Source of the DNA: Clostridia bacterium
Lineage (GTDB): Bacteria > Bacillota > Clostridia > Oscillospirales > CAG-272
NCBI GenBank assembly: GCA_017540285.1
Contig: JAFYBI010000437.1
Location: 1 to 6,065, forward strand
Length of the DNA: 6,065 nt
Reading direction: 5' to 3'
This document shows positions 1-5,755 of the stretch, in pieces. The notes beneath the pieces are model-generated. The model was not told the DNA's origin. It searched no databases and saw nothing but the letters and a program-made list of their open reading frames with translations. How positions within the stretch are numbered: position 1 is the first letter of the stretch; every line of letters starts with the position of its first letter. Made by a program: the position numbers and the translations under genes.

Positions 1-41
1 AATTTTAGTTTACCACTTCACTCCACGTCATCCGTGCGCTG

Positions 42-79
42 AAAAGCCCCCGGAAGCCATCGGGTGAGGCTTTCGGGGG
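42..79 (-). terminator. intrinsic terminator of the SLH-protein gene
   Basis: Read on the minus strand, positions 79 to 47 form a 12-bp, mostly G-C stem (CCCCC on one side, GGGGG on the other, with one G-T wobble) around a 9-base loop. Four T residues follow at 45-42. The stem begins about 40 bases after the TGA stop of the SLH gene, as expected for a Rho-independent terminator of that gene. On the plus strand no T run follows the stem, so it is probably one-directional. The T tract is short, so efficiency is uncertain. The outer bases 1-40 hold nothing I can assign. Confidence 0.75.
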
Positions 80-120
80 GTGGATGAAAGTGTGGGGGAT
101 TTCGGTTGCGATTTGCCGGA

Positions 121-3100
121 TCAGTTGCTCAGCGTGACGACGCGATAGGACTCATAGACGTCCGTTCCGGATTTGAGCTGGATGTAGTAGCTCGCGCCGT
201 TGTAGAGAAGAGCGACGAGATCTTTGTCCGGAAGACCGATCGTGCCGACCGTATCGGCGGTGCAGTTGACGGTCTTGACTTCCTGCATGATCTTGTCCTG
301 CACGATGTAGAGGGTCACGGTGCCGTTTGCCTTCGGGGTGAAGGTGACGGTCTTCAGGTCGCGTCCGAGCGAGACGTCGGTGAAGCCGGTGCCGGACTTG
401 TTCGCGCCGTCGTTCAGGCCGTTGGTATACGCCGCGCCCTTGTTCATGTCGATCACGACGGGATCCATGTACTTGTACTTGTACTCGAGGCAGATGACGA
501 CGTAATCGTAGCCGCGGGTATTGATGGTCTTGTAGGCGCCTTCGTCGATGCTGTAGGAATCGTAATGGGCGGCGGCTTTGAACTTTCTCTCGAAGTTTCC
601 TTCGCTCGGGAGATCGCTTTCGCTGTCCGTCAGGTAGTAGCACAGATAGCCGTCGTACTCGGAGCGGACCGTCACGGTGTTGTCCGAGGTGTCGGGATAG
701 GTCTTCAGGCCGGAGCCCGCGGAGTCGCGCATCGAATTCTCGATGTCGAGGACGTAAGGATAGCTGAAGTCATTCCCATGCGCATCGGCCGGGAGGAACG
801 CAAGCACGATGTAGCTGTTGCGCTGGTACGCTTTCGTGTCGATCGTGAAGGAGGTGAGCTTGCCGGCCTTCACGGAATCCTCGGTGTCGCGGTAGGACGA
901 GTTGGTGTCGCGGTATTCGTCGTAGAAGTCCTCGGCGGAAACCGGATCGTCATCGGTGGTGTAGTAGTACCACACTTCGCCGTCCTTCGCGGTCTGGAAG
1001 TAGACCTTGTCGCCGGAGACGTACGGGGTCACGGTGAAGCCGTTGTCGGTGGAGTGATCGAGTTCGACGAGCACGGGCGCGTATTCCTTGCCGTTCGAAT
1101 CGGTGAACATGATCGCCATGTACGGTCTCGCATCCGCGTACTGCGCTCTGTAATTGATGTATTCGTAGGAGATGCCGTTGACGCGGACGTAGCCGTAGTA
1201 TTTGGTGTCCACGTCCTCATACTGTTCCTTGAATTCCTCGATGGAAGGCGCGGAGGCGGATTTGGTGTAGTAGTACCGGACAACGCCGCTGTCGCTGGTG
1301 CGGAACCGGATCTCTTCGGCGGAGCGGACCGCGGGATCGACTTCGAAGCCGGTGGAGATGTTGACCTCGAGGATCACGGGCTGCAGGTAGGTGCCGGAAG
1401 AGTTGCGGATCGCGATGACCATGTACGGGTAGGAACCGGTGCGGGAGGTGTCGAACTTGAATTCGTCGCTGTACCCGGCGCGCACGGACATGTTGCTCTT
1501 GTAGGTCGCCGCGTTGTACTCGGAACGGAACTTGTCCGCGTTCGGCAGGACCTTATCGGCCGTCAGGTAGTAGTAGAGGTCGCCGGAGACGCTCGCCTTG
1601 AAGGAGATGACGCCCGCGGTCTTGACGGCGGGATTGACGGAGAAGCCGTTGTCGCCGACCGGGATCACGATCGGATAGCAGTAGGCGCCGGCGTTCGTGC
1701 GGACCATCAGAGCCACATAGCGGTAGTTCTTCAGGTAGTTGGCGTTGAGGTCGATGTGCGCGGTGGAGATGTTGTCCATCTGGACGCTGCCCTTCAGCGC
1801 GGCTTCCTTCGTCTCATAGAGGGTGAGGAACGCAGCGGAGGTGAGCGCGTTGCCGTCGTCGGTGTAGAACCAGTAGGTCGTGCCGGAGGTGTTGCCCTTG
1901 AAGGAGACGGTGGTGGAATCGGAGAGGTAAGGCGCGGTCGAGAAGCCGTTCGTGGTGTTGACCGTGACCGGGATCACGACAGGCGTGAACTTGCGGGCTT
2001 CCTTCTGGAGCTGGACGGCGAGATACTTATAGTTGCTGACCGAGGAGGTGAGGCCGGCCTTTTCGGTGACCCAGCGGCCCTCTTCGGCGGTGAAGTACGT
2101 CGCGTAGTTGCTGAGATCATAGTAGGACTCGAACTCGTTGACGGCCGGCACGGTTTCGCTGTTCGTGAAGTACGCGTAGACGCGGCCGGTGACGTTCGTC
2201 TTGACGTTGAGGTAGTAGTTGGTGGCGTCGGCGGTCAGGAACGGATTGGCGGCGAAGGCGGCGATGTCGCTGGACTTGCCGGAGTAGGGCGCGTTCGCGA
2301 GAGAAGCCATGAGGCCCTGGCCGATGTCATAGCTGCCGGGGAAAATCGCACAGGTCAGACCTGCCGCGCGGACAGTGAGGTTCCCGATCGAGCCGTTGCC
2401 GCTGATCTGGAGATTCGGCGTGTTGACCGTGAGATAGTCGACTTCGGTGCCGGAATAGACATAGACATGGGAACCGGCATCCACGACGAGATCGATCACG
2501 TGGGTGTTGTTTGCGAGGGAGAGCGTGCCGCCGCCGGTGACGACGATCTGTCCCGCCTGGCAGTTTTCAAGGGTGACATCGGCGCCGCCGCGGATGTACA
2601 GGCTGCCGTCGATCTTGCAGTTCTTGAAGGCGACGAGACCGGCGGACGCGCCTTCACTGACGATGTTGCGGCCGCCGAGAGTGGGACCGTCGATGATGAT
2701 GTCGCTCTTCGTGAAGACATTGTTCGTCGCGGGAGCGCCGGAATCGCGCTTCGTCGCGCTGTAATTGAAGATCGAGCCGGCGGCGCGGTAGAGGATCGTG
2801 AGCGCCTCGGCGCGGGTCAGGGTGTTCTGCGGCCGGAACTCATAACCGCCCGCAACCTCGTAACCGTTGATGAGGGAGGCGTAGATGGCCATGAGGACGT
2901 AGTCCTTGTACTGTGCGGAGATCGAGGCATAGTCGCGGAAGGTGGAGGCGGGGGCCTTCTCATCCGCGGGGAGGGCGAGATAGCGGACGAGGAGGGAGAT
3001 CGCCTCTTCGCGCGTGATCTGGCCGTTCGGATTGGCGGAGGAGCCGTAGTTGAGGATGTAGCCCTGCGCGGCGGCTTTCTGGAAATAAGGATAGTACCAG

Positions 3101-3405
3101 TCGCCGGCGTTCACGTCGGTATAGGCGATCGCGCGGAGCGCCGTCAGACCGAAGGTCTCGTCGAGCATCTTGATGAACTCGGCGCGGGTGACGGCCCCGT
3201 CAGGCTTGAAGATGTACGTCCCGTTGGACTGGGCATAGCCGTTCAGCACGCCCTTCGAAACGAGGTAGGGGATCTGCCCGTTCGTCCATGCCCAGTGGCC
3301 CGCCACGTCGGTGAAGGTCACGTTCGACGCGGAAACGGAGACCGCCGTGCCGAGAAGCATGGCCAGGATCAGGAGGAGGGACAGGGTTCGCTTGATCAGT
3401 TTCAT
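121..3405 (-). CDS. secreted SLH-domain surface protein with beta-helix-like region and tandem ~100-residue modules
   Basis: This encodes a 1094-residue exported protein. Residues 1-26 look like a Sec signal peptide (KLIKR, then a Leu-rich core) with likely cleavage at VSA|SN. Three SLH domains follow at about 29-81, 95-145 and 156-208, each ending in a TRAE or TREE motif (73-76, 131-134, 197-200). SLH triplets bind secondary cell-wall polymer, so the protein is probably non-covalently anchored outside the cell. Residues 229-360 are Gly/Asn/Val-rich with short beta-strand periodicity (GSLYIRGGADVTLENC), resembling the parallel beta-helix segments found in other SLH proteins. From about 387 to the end run some seven modules of about 100 residues of unknown function; I see no catalytic motif. 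The start is well supported: GGAGGT at 3416-3411 lies 6 bases before the ATG, and the signal peptide begins at once. It appears to be transcribed alone. Whether it is the main S-layer protein or an adhesin or scaffold cannot be told. Confidence 0.93.
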   Translation of the reverse strand: MKLIKRTLSLLLILAMLLGTAVSVSASNVTFTDVAGHWAWTNGQIPYLVSKGVLNGYAQSNGTYIFKPDGAVTRAEFIKMLDETFGLTALRAIAYTDVNAGDWYYPYFQKAAAQGYILNYGSSANPNGQITREEAISLLVRYLALPADEKAPASTFRDYASISAQYKDYVLMAIYASLINGYEVAGGYEFRPQNTLTRAEALTILYRAAGSIFNYSATKRDSGAPATNNVFTKSDIIIDGPTLGGRNIVSEGASAGLVAFKNCKIDGSLYIRGGADVTLENCQAGQIVVTGGGTLSLANNTHVIDLVVDAGSHVYVYSGTEVDYLTVNTPNLQISGNGSIGNLTVRAAGLTCAIFPGSYDIGQGLMASLANAPYSGKSSDIAAFAANPFLTADATNYYLNVKTNVTGRVYAYFTNSETVPAVNEFESYYDLSNYATYFTAEEGRWVTEKAGLTSSVSNYKYLAVQLQKEARKFTPVVIPVTVNTTNGFSTAPYLSDSTTVSFKGNTSGTTYWFYTDDGNALTSAAFLTLYETKEAALKGSVQMDNISTAHIDLNANYLKNYRYVALMVRTNAGAYCYPIVIPVGDNGFSVNPAVKTAGVISFKASVSGDLYYYLTADKVLPNADKFRSEYNAATYKSNMSVRAGYSDEFKFDTSRTGSYPYMVIAIRNSSGTYLQPVILEVNISTGFEVDPAVRSAEEIRFRTSDSGVVRYYYTKSASAPSIEEFKEQYEDVDTKYYGYVRVNGISYEYINYRAQYADARPYMAIMFTDSNGKEYAPVLVELDHSTDNGFTVTPYVSGDKVYFQTAKDGEVWYYYTTDDDPVSAEDFYDEYRDTNSSYRDTEDSVKAGKLTSFTIDTKAYQRNSYIVLAFLPADAHGNDFSYPYVLDIENSMRDSAGSGLKTYPDTSDNTVTVRSEYDGYLCYYLTDSESDLPSEGNFERKFKAAAHYDSYSIDEGAYKTINTRGYDYVVICLEYKYKYMDPVVIDMNKGAAYTNGLNDGANKSGTGFTDVSLGRDLKTVTFTPKANGTVTLYIVQDKIMQEVKTVNCTADTVGTIGLPDKDLVALLYNGASYYIQLKSGTDVYESYRVVTLSN
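124..2247 (-). repeat. about seven tandem protein modules of ~100 residues in the SLH protein
   Basis: By eye, the modules cover residues 387-484, 487-584, 587-683, 686-786, 789-890, 898-990 and a degenerate last one at 1006-1094. The shared pattern is GF-x-V-x-P near the start, then V-x-F, then a turn with [SD]G followed by YYYxT, then a Pro and an F-x-x-x-Y helix-like stretch. A strand such as YPYMVIAI comes next, and the unit ends with P-V-V-I-x-V. The first module lacks the GF start, the sixth starts with GLKTYP, and the last lacks the PVVI end. The alternation of hydrophobic and Tyr-rich strands suggests an Ig/Fn3-like beta sandwich (inference). The G-x-x-YYYT-x-D-x-x-P turn recalls, but does not match, the YYT-x-DGS-x-P turn of CHB_HEX_C-type domains. 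At the DNA level the YYYT coding stretch is identical over 15 bases at 957-971 and 1263-1277. Confidence 0.8.
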
Positions 3406-3458
3406 AAAAAACCTCCATGAGTGATTGAAAAAGAGTTTTCTGATGGAAATTCAGCCTT

Positions 3459-3487
3459 ATTATAGCACATCGGCGGAGAAATCACAA
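3459..3487 (-). promoter_or_regulatory. promoter of the SLH-protein gene
   Basis: On the minus strand, TTGTGA (3487-3482) and TATAAT (3464-3459) are separated by 17 bases. TGC stands directly before the -10 box, giving an extended -10 (TGCTATAAT). Transcription would start near 3452 and leave a leader of about 46 bases before the ATG at 3405. The -35 box matches the consensus at four of six positions, and the perfect extended -10 box compensates. This is a SigA-type housekeeping promoter judged from sequence alone. Confidence 0.75.
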
Positions 3488-3490
3488 GAG

Positions 3491-3613
3491 GAAAAATGTG
3501 CCGTTTTTCCGAAAATCGCACAAAATCGGCGGCTTTCTCCGGATTAGACGCCGCGGACTGGAGAAAAGTTCCCGGTTTTTCCGAAATCATCCGCGATTTT
3601 CGGAAGAAAAATG
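3491..3613. repeat. cluster of related inverted and direct repeats in the divergent intergenic region
   Basis: This is the otherwise unexplained centre of the 347-base gap between the SLH gene and the marR-type gene. CCGAAAATCGC at 3509-3519 is exactly complementary to GCGATTTTCGG at 3593-3603. Including the flanking T and A runs, the stem reaches 16 bp with one bulge (3504-3519 with 3593-3609). A second left arm, GTTTTTCCGAAA at 3575-3586, repeats 3503-3514 exactly. It can pair locally with the same right arm (3576-3588 with 3595-3609, 13 bp, two bulges, 6-base loop). GAAAAATG also occurs twice, at 3491 and 3606. No T run follows the stems on either strand, so they are not terminators. There is no convincing ORF here. 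Function unknown; it could be a regulatory structure, a short RNA or a degenerate small repeat element. Confidence 0.6.
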
Positions 3614-3680
3614 CTCGGAACTGACACGGATCCGGGAAATCCCGCGGAAGCCATGAAGAAAATTAACATTTAACCCTTCG

Positions 3681-3697
3681 CACTGTCCTTGACAGTG
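3681..3697. promoter_or_regulatory. palindromic operator, probably bound by the downstream MarR-family protein
   Basis: CACTGTC and GACAGTG form a perfect 7-bp inverted repeat around the 3-base centre CTT, 17 bp in total. The right half contains most of the -35 box (TTGACA, 3689-3694) of the promoter for the next gene. Bound protein would therefore block RNA polymerase. MarR-family dimers typically bind palindromes of about this size and often repress their own promoter, so autoregulation is the simplest reading (inference). An outer pair, ACATTT (3666-3671) and AAATGT (3698-3703), adds asymmetric dyad symmetry. I found no second copy of the palindrome in the window. Confidence 0.65.
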
Positions 3698-3717
3698 AAA
3701 TGTAAATATGATATGAT
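3689..3717 (+). promoter_or_regulatory. promoter of the marR-thrH operon
   Basis: A perfect TTGACA (-35, 3689-3694) is followed after 17 bases by TATGAT (-10, 3712-3717). TGA precedes the -10 box, so this is an extended -10. Transcription would start near 3724, leaving about 29 bases before the GTG start at 3753. The -35 box is embedded in the palindrome at 3681-3697, which predicts repression by steric exclusion. Confidence 0.82.
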
Positions 3718-3752
3718 ATTCTCACATTGAAACTTTTCGGAGAGGGATTCCC

Positions 3753-4205
3753 GTGAACAAGAAGCAGATCGATATTCTCAACGACTATTTCCTGCATACC
3801 GCCCTGCATCTTCTGACCCTGGAGGAACAGTGCCTCCGCAAGGCCTGCTCAAAGGATCTTTCGATCCGCGAACTGCATGTGCTCGAGGCGGTCTCCTCCC
3901 TTCGCGGCGCGGGCAGGAACACCATGGCGGAGATCGCGCGTTATCTGCATCTTTCCCCGGCCTCTCTCACGACGGCGGTCAACGTGCTCGTGAAGAAGGA
4001 ATTCGTCACCCGCTCCTATTCGCCCGTCGACCGCCGGGTCATTTACGTGGAGCTCACGGAGAGCGGGGAAGCGTCAAACCGGAAATACCTCGATTTCGTG
4101 CGGGACATGATCCGCACCGTCGGCCGGGACCTCGACGAGGAAAACACCGACGCCATGATCGCTTCGATCCTGAGCCTGACCGAATATCTCGAAAAAAACG
4201 CGTAA
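3753..4205 (+). CDS. MarR-family winged-helix transcriptional regulator
   Basis: This encodes a 150-residue protein, the usual size for the MarR family, which act as dimeric DNA-binding repressors often released by small ligands. N-terminal helices (about 1-32) would form the dimer interface with the C-terminal helices (about 105-148). The helix-turn-helix lies at about 55-82 (TMAEIARYLHLSPASLTTAV, the second half being the recognition helix). The wing follows at about 86-101 with the family's DRR motif at 93-95. Translation starts at GTG; GGAGAGGG at 3739-3746 is placed correctly for it, and the protein begins MNKKQ without any upstream in-frame alternative of note. thrH follows after 15 bases, so the two are almost certainly co-transcribed. 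The palindrome over its own -35 box points to autorepression. The ligand is unknown; a serine- or threonine-pathway metabolite is only a guess from the neighbour. Confidence 0.92.
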   Translation: MNKKQIDILNDYFLHTALHLLTLEEQCLRKACSKDLSIRELHVLEAVSSLRGAGRNTMAEIARYLHLSPASLTTAVNVLVKKEFVTRSYSPVDRRVIYVELTESGEASNRKYLDFVRDMIRTVGRDLDEENTDAMIASILSLTEYLEKNA

Positions 4206-4220
4206 GCGTAAGGAGTCTTT

Positions 4221-4826
4221 ATGAAGATCATATGTCTGGACCTCGAAGGGGTCCTCGTACCGGAAATGTGGATCGCCTTTGCCGACGCCGCCGGGATCCC
4301 CGAGCTGCGGCGCACCACCAGGGACGAGCCCGATTACGACAAGCTGATGAAGGGCCGGATCGCGATCCTGAAGGAGCACGGCCGCGGCCTTGCCGAAATC
4401 CAGCGCACCATCGCGTCGGTCGAGCCGATGGAAGGCTCCCGGGAATTTCTCGACGCGCTGCGCGAGGAGACGCAGGTGCTGATCCTCTCCGACACGTTTA
4501 CCCAGTTTGCGAAGCCGCTCATGCAGAAGCTCGGCTGGCCGACGCTCTTCTGCAACGAGCTCGTCGTCGCGCCGGACGGGGAGATCACGGGTTACCGCCT
4601 CCGCTGCGCCCAGACCAAGCTCTCGACCGTGAACGCCCTGCAGTCGGTCGGATTTGAGACGATCGCGGCGGGCGACAGCTTCAACGACATCGGCATGATC
4701 CGCGCGGGGAAAACGGGCTTCCTTTTCCGCACGACGGACGCCATCCGCCGGGCAAACCCCGACATCCCGGCCTTCGGCGCCTATGACGACCTGCTCGCCG
4801 CCTTCCGTGCAGCGCTGAAGGATTGA
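4221..4826 (+). CDS. thrH: bifunctional phosphoserine phosphatase / homoserine phosphotransferase ThrH
   Basis: This is a cytoplasmic HAD-superfamily enzyme of 201 residues, the normal ThrH length. ThrH of Pseudomonas dephosphorylates phosphoserine and can pass the phosphate to homoserine, linking serine and threonine synthesis. The start MKIICLDLEGVLVPEMWIAF closely follows the Pseudomonas protein as I remember it. HAD motif I is D7-L-E9-G-V, with D7 the nucleophile and E9 the acid/base residue, a DxE form typical of ThrH. Motif II is S90 in ILSDTF, motif III is K133, and motif IV is GDSFND at 151-156. All key residues are present. The cap region contains TTRDEPDYDKLM (32-43), also characteristic. 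AAGGAG at 4210-4215 lies 5 bases before the ATG. It is the second gene of the marR operon, and no clear terminator follows. Whether it works mainly as SerB-like phosphatase or as phosphotransferase in this organism depends on whether serB and thrB exist elsewhere. Confidence 0.93.
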   Translation: MKIICLDLEGVLVPEMWIAFADAAGIPELRRTTRDEPDYDKLMKGRIAILKEHGRGLAEIQRTIASVEPMEGSREFLDALREETQVLILSDTFTQFAKPLMQKLGWPTLFCNELVVAPDGEITGYRLRCAQTKLSTVNALQSVGFETIAAGDSFNDIGMIRAGKTGFLFRTTDAIRRANPDIPAFGAYDDLLAAFRAALKD

Positions 4827-4932
4827 TCTCATCCAGGAATCATCCCGGCAGTGTCCGGGGGCGCTCCCGTTCTGCAGCCAAGCGATCTGAGATGCGGTTC
4901 GTTCCGCGTTCCGGCTGCGGGGATCAACGTGC
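4827..4932. other. intergenic stretch without supported gene or terminator
   Basis: This is the first part of the 323-base gap between thrH and rplJ; the rest is the rplJ promoter and leader. Short G-C hairpins can be drawn (CCCGG 4844-4848 with CCGGG 4855-4859; GCGG 4894-4897 with CCGC 4904-4907), but none is followed by T residues. Either thrH transcription ends by Rho or another cryptic signal, or it reads through into the rplJ leader, where the attenuator would stop it. Confidence 0.5.
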
Positions 4933-4993
4933 GAAAAATAATTTCGGAAAATTCAAAAAAACACTTGACACCCCAACCGGTTTGTGCTATAAT
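4933..4993 (+). promoter_or_regulatory. strong promoter of rplJ-rplL with UP-like A tracts
   Basis: TTGACA (4965-4970) and TATAAT (4988-4993) both match the consensus fully, are 17 bases apart, and TGC precedes the -10 box (extended -10). Just upstream, 4933-4962 is rich in A tracts (GAAAAATAATTT, CAAAAAAAC), as in the UP elements that contact the RNA polymerase alpha subunit. Transcription should start near 5000. Such strength suits a ribosomal protein operon and implies that rplJ-rplL is transcribed independently of thrH. Confidence 0.92.
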
Positions 4994-5000
4994 ACCCTCG

Positions 5001-5062
5001 TTGTTGAACCAAAGACAGCAGGTTACAGTAAAAGCGGTCCCGCCACCCTGCCGAGGAGAGAC
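5001..5062 (+). promoter_or_regulatory. L10 leader, binding site for the L10-(L12)4 complex
   Basis: The untranslated leader shows the hallmark of the L10 leader family: AAAGACAGCAGG on the 5' side (5011-5022) and CCTGCCGAGG on the 3' side (5047-5056). GCAGG (5018-5022) pairs with CCTGC (5047-5051). The unpaired AGACA and CGAGG around this helix fit the kink-turn-like element bound by L10. A small inner hairpin (GCG 5034-5036 with CGC 5041-5043) sits in the loop. In Bacillus subtilis the L10-L12 complex binds such a leader and promotes transcription attenuation when stalk proteins are in excess. The same role is inferred here because a terminator follows at 5081. AAAGAC (5011-5016) is complementary to GTCTTT (5082-5087) in the terminator's left arm, a possible but short antiterminator pairing. 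Confidence 0.85.
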
Positions 5063-5080
5063 ATGAATACCGAGTGATTC

Positions 5081-5117
5081 AGTCTTTTTTCGTGCGTGCG
5101 CGGAAAAAGACTTTTTT
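5081..5117 (+). terminator. attenuator (intrinsic terminator) in the rplJ leader
   Basis: AGTCTTTTT (5081-5089) pairs perfectly with AAAAAGACT (5104-5112). The stem continues inward through a wobble and CG pairs to a 4-base loop at 5095-5098. T5113-T5117 follow directly. It lies upstream of the rplJ ribosome binding site (AAGGAGG, 5136-5142), so termination here would prevent expression of both stalk genes. The outer stem is mostly A-U, which would make it easy to open by a competing antiterminator. It would also stop any read-through from thrH. Confidence 0.82.
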
Positions 5118-5149
5118 GTACCGCTGACAGCTTATAAGGAGGAAACCCA

Positions 5150-5701
5150 ATGCCCAGCGAGAAAATCTTAGAGCAGAAAAAAGTAATCGTTGAAGGTCTT
5201 GCGGACAAGATGAGCCGCGCCGCGTCCGGCGTTCTCGTCAAGTACGAAGGCATCACCGTGGATCAGGACACCAAGATGCGCAAGGCGCTGCGCGAAGCAG
5301 GCGTCGAATACGCGGTCATCAAGAACACCCTGATCGGCAAGGCGGCGGACAAGGCCGGCTTCGAAGGCCTCAAGTCCGAGCTCTCCGGCATGAACGCTCT
5401 CGCGATCAGCTACGACGATCCGATCGCTCCCGCGAAGATCCTGAAGGAATACGCGGAAAAGATCGAGACCTTCGAGATCCGCGGCGGTATTCTGGACGGC
5501 GCGGTCGTCGATGCGGCCACCGTCAACGAACTGGCGGACATCCCCCCGAAGGAAGTCCTCGTTGCGAAGCTCCTCGGCTCCATCCAGAGCCCGCTTTACA
5601 AGTTTGCTTACGTTCTCCAGGCCATCATCGACAAGGAAAACGAAGGCAAGGAAGAAGCCCCGGCAGCGGAAGAAGCACCTGCCGAGACCCCCGCTGAATA
5701 A
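5150..5701 (+). CDS. rplJ: large-subunit ribosomal protein L10 (uL10)
   Basis: L10 forms the base of the ribosomal stalk. It binds 23S rRNA near the GTPase-associated centre and carries L7/L12 dimers on its C-terminal helix. The 183-residue product is of normal length, slightly long because of an acidic Ala/Pro/Glu tail (about 165-183). Family signatures are KYEGITVDQDTKMRKALREA (31-50), GVEYAVIKNTL (51-61) and RGGILDG (111-117), then the segment LADIPPKEVLVAKLLGSIQS (128-147). The last helix, about 148-165, is the L7/L12-binding part. AAGGAGG at 5136-5142 lies 7 bases before the ATG, which fixes the start. It is first in the operon with rplL, 54 bases downstream, and is probably controlled by the leader to which its own product binds. 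Direct upstream rplK-rplA are absent. Confidence 0.97.
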   Translation: MPSEKILEQKKVIVEGLADKMSRAASGVLVKYEGITVDQDTKMRKALREAGVEYAVIKNTLIGKAADKAGFEGLKSELSGMNALAISYDDPIAPAKILKEYAEKIETFEIRGGILDGAVVDAATVNELADIPPKEVLVAKLLGSIQSPLYKFAYVLQAIIDKENEGKEEAPAAEEAPAETPAE

Positions 5702-5755
5702 TTCAGCACCACAAATTCAAAAAACACATCATCACAAATAACGGAGGAATTTAAA

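Noticed and set aside
106..3420. Plus-strand open frame of 1104 codons covering the SLH gene
   Set aside because: It starts at TTG without a ribosome binding site and gives a low-complexity Val/Gly/Asp/Arg-rich product. It exists only because the true minus-strand gene, with signal peptide and SLH domains, lacks TTA, CTA and TCA codons.
3402..3590. Minus-strand open frame of 62 codons upstream of the SLH gene
   Set aside because: It runs through the SLH promoter and ribosome binding site, overlaps the SLH start, and would begin upstream of the predicted transcription start.
3576..3609. Bulged hairpin in the divergent region as a bidirectional terminator
   Set aside because: The 3' arm ends in A residues on both strands and no T tract follows, so it lacks the intrinsic terminator layout.
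3830..4657. Plus-strand open frame of 275 codons across marR and thrH
   Set aside because: It is an Arg/Pro/Gly-rich out-of-frame reading of two genes that have recognisable families and good ribosome binding sites.
4074..4832. Minus-strand open frame of 252 codons opposite thrH and marR
   Set aside because: It has no domain-like sequence and is antisense to two well-supported genes; it is explained by G/C-ending codon bias.
4844..4859. CCCGG/CCGGG hairpin after thrH as a terminator
   Set aside because: The stem is only 5 bp and no T run follows it.
5063..5077. Four-codon reading frame (MNTE) in the rplJ leader, preceded by GAGGAG
   Set aside because: The GAGGAG is part of the conserved L10-binding motif, and there is no run of regulatory codons, so a leader peptide is not needed to explain the attenuator.
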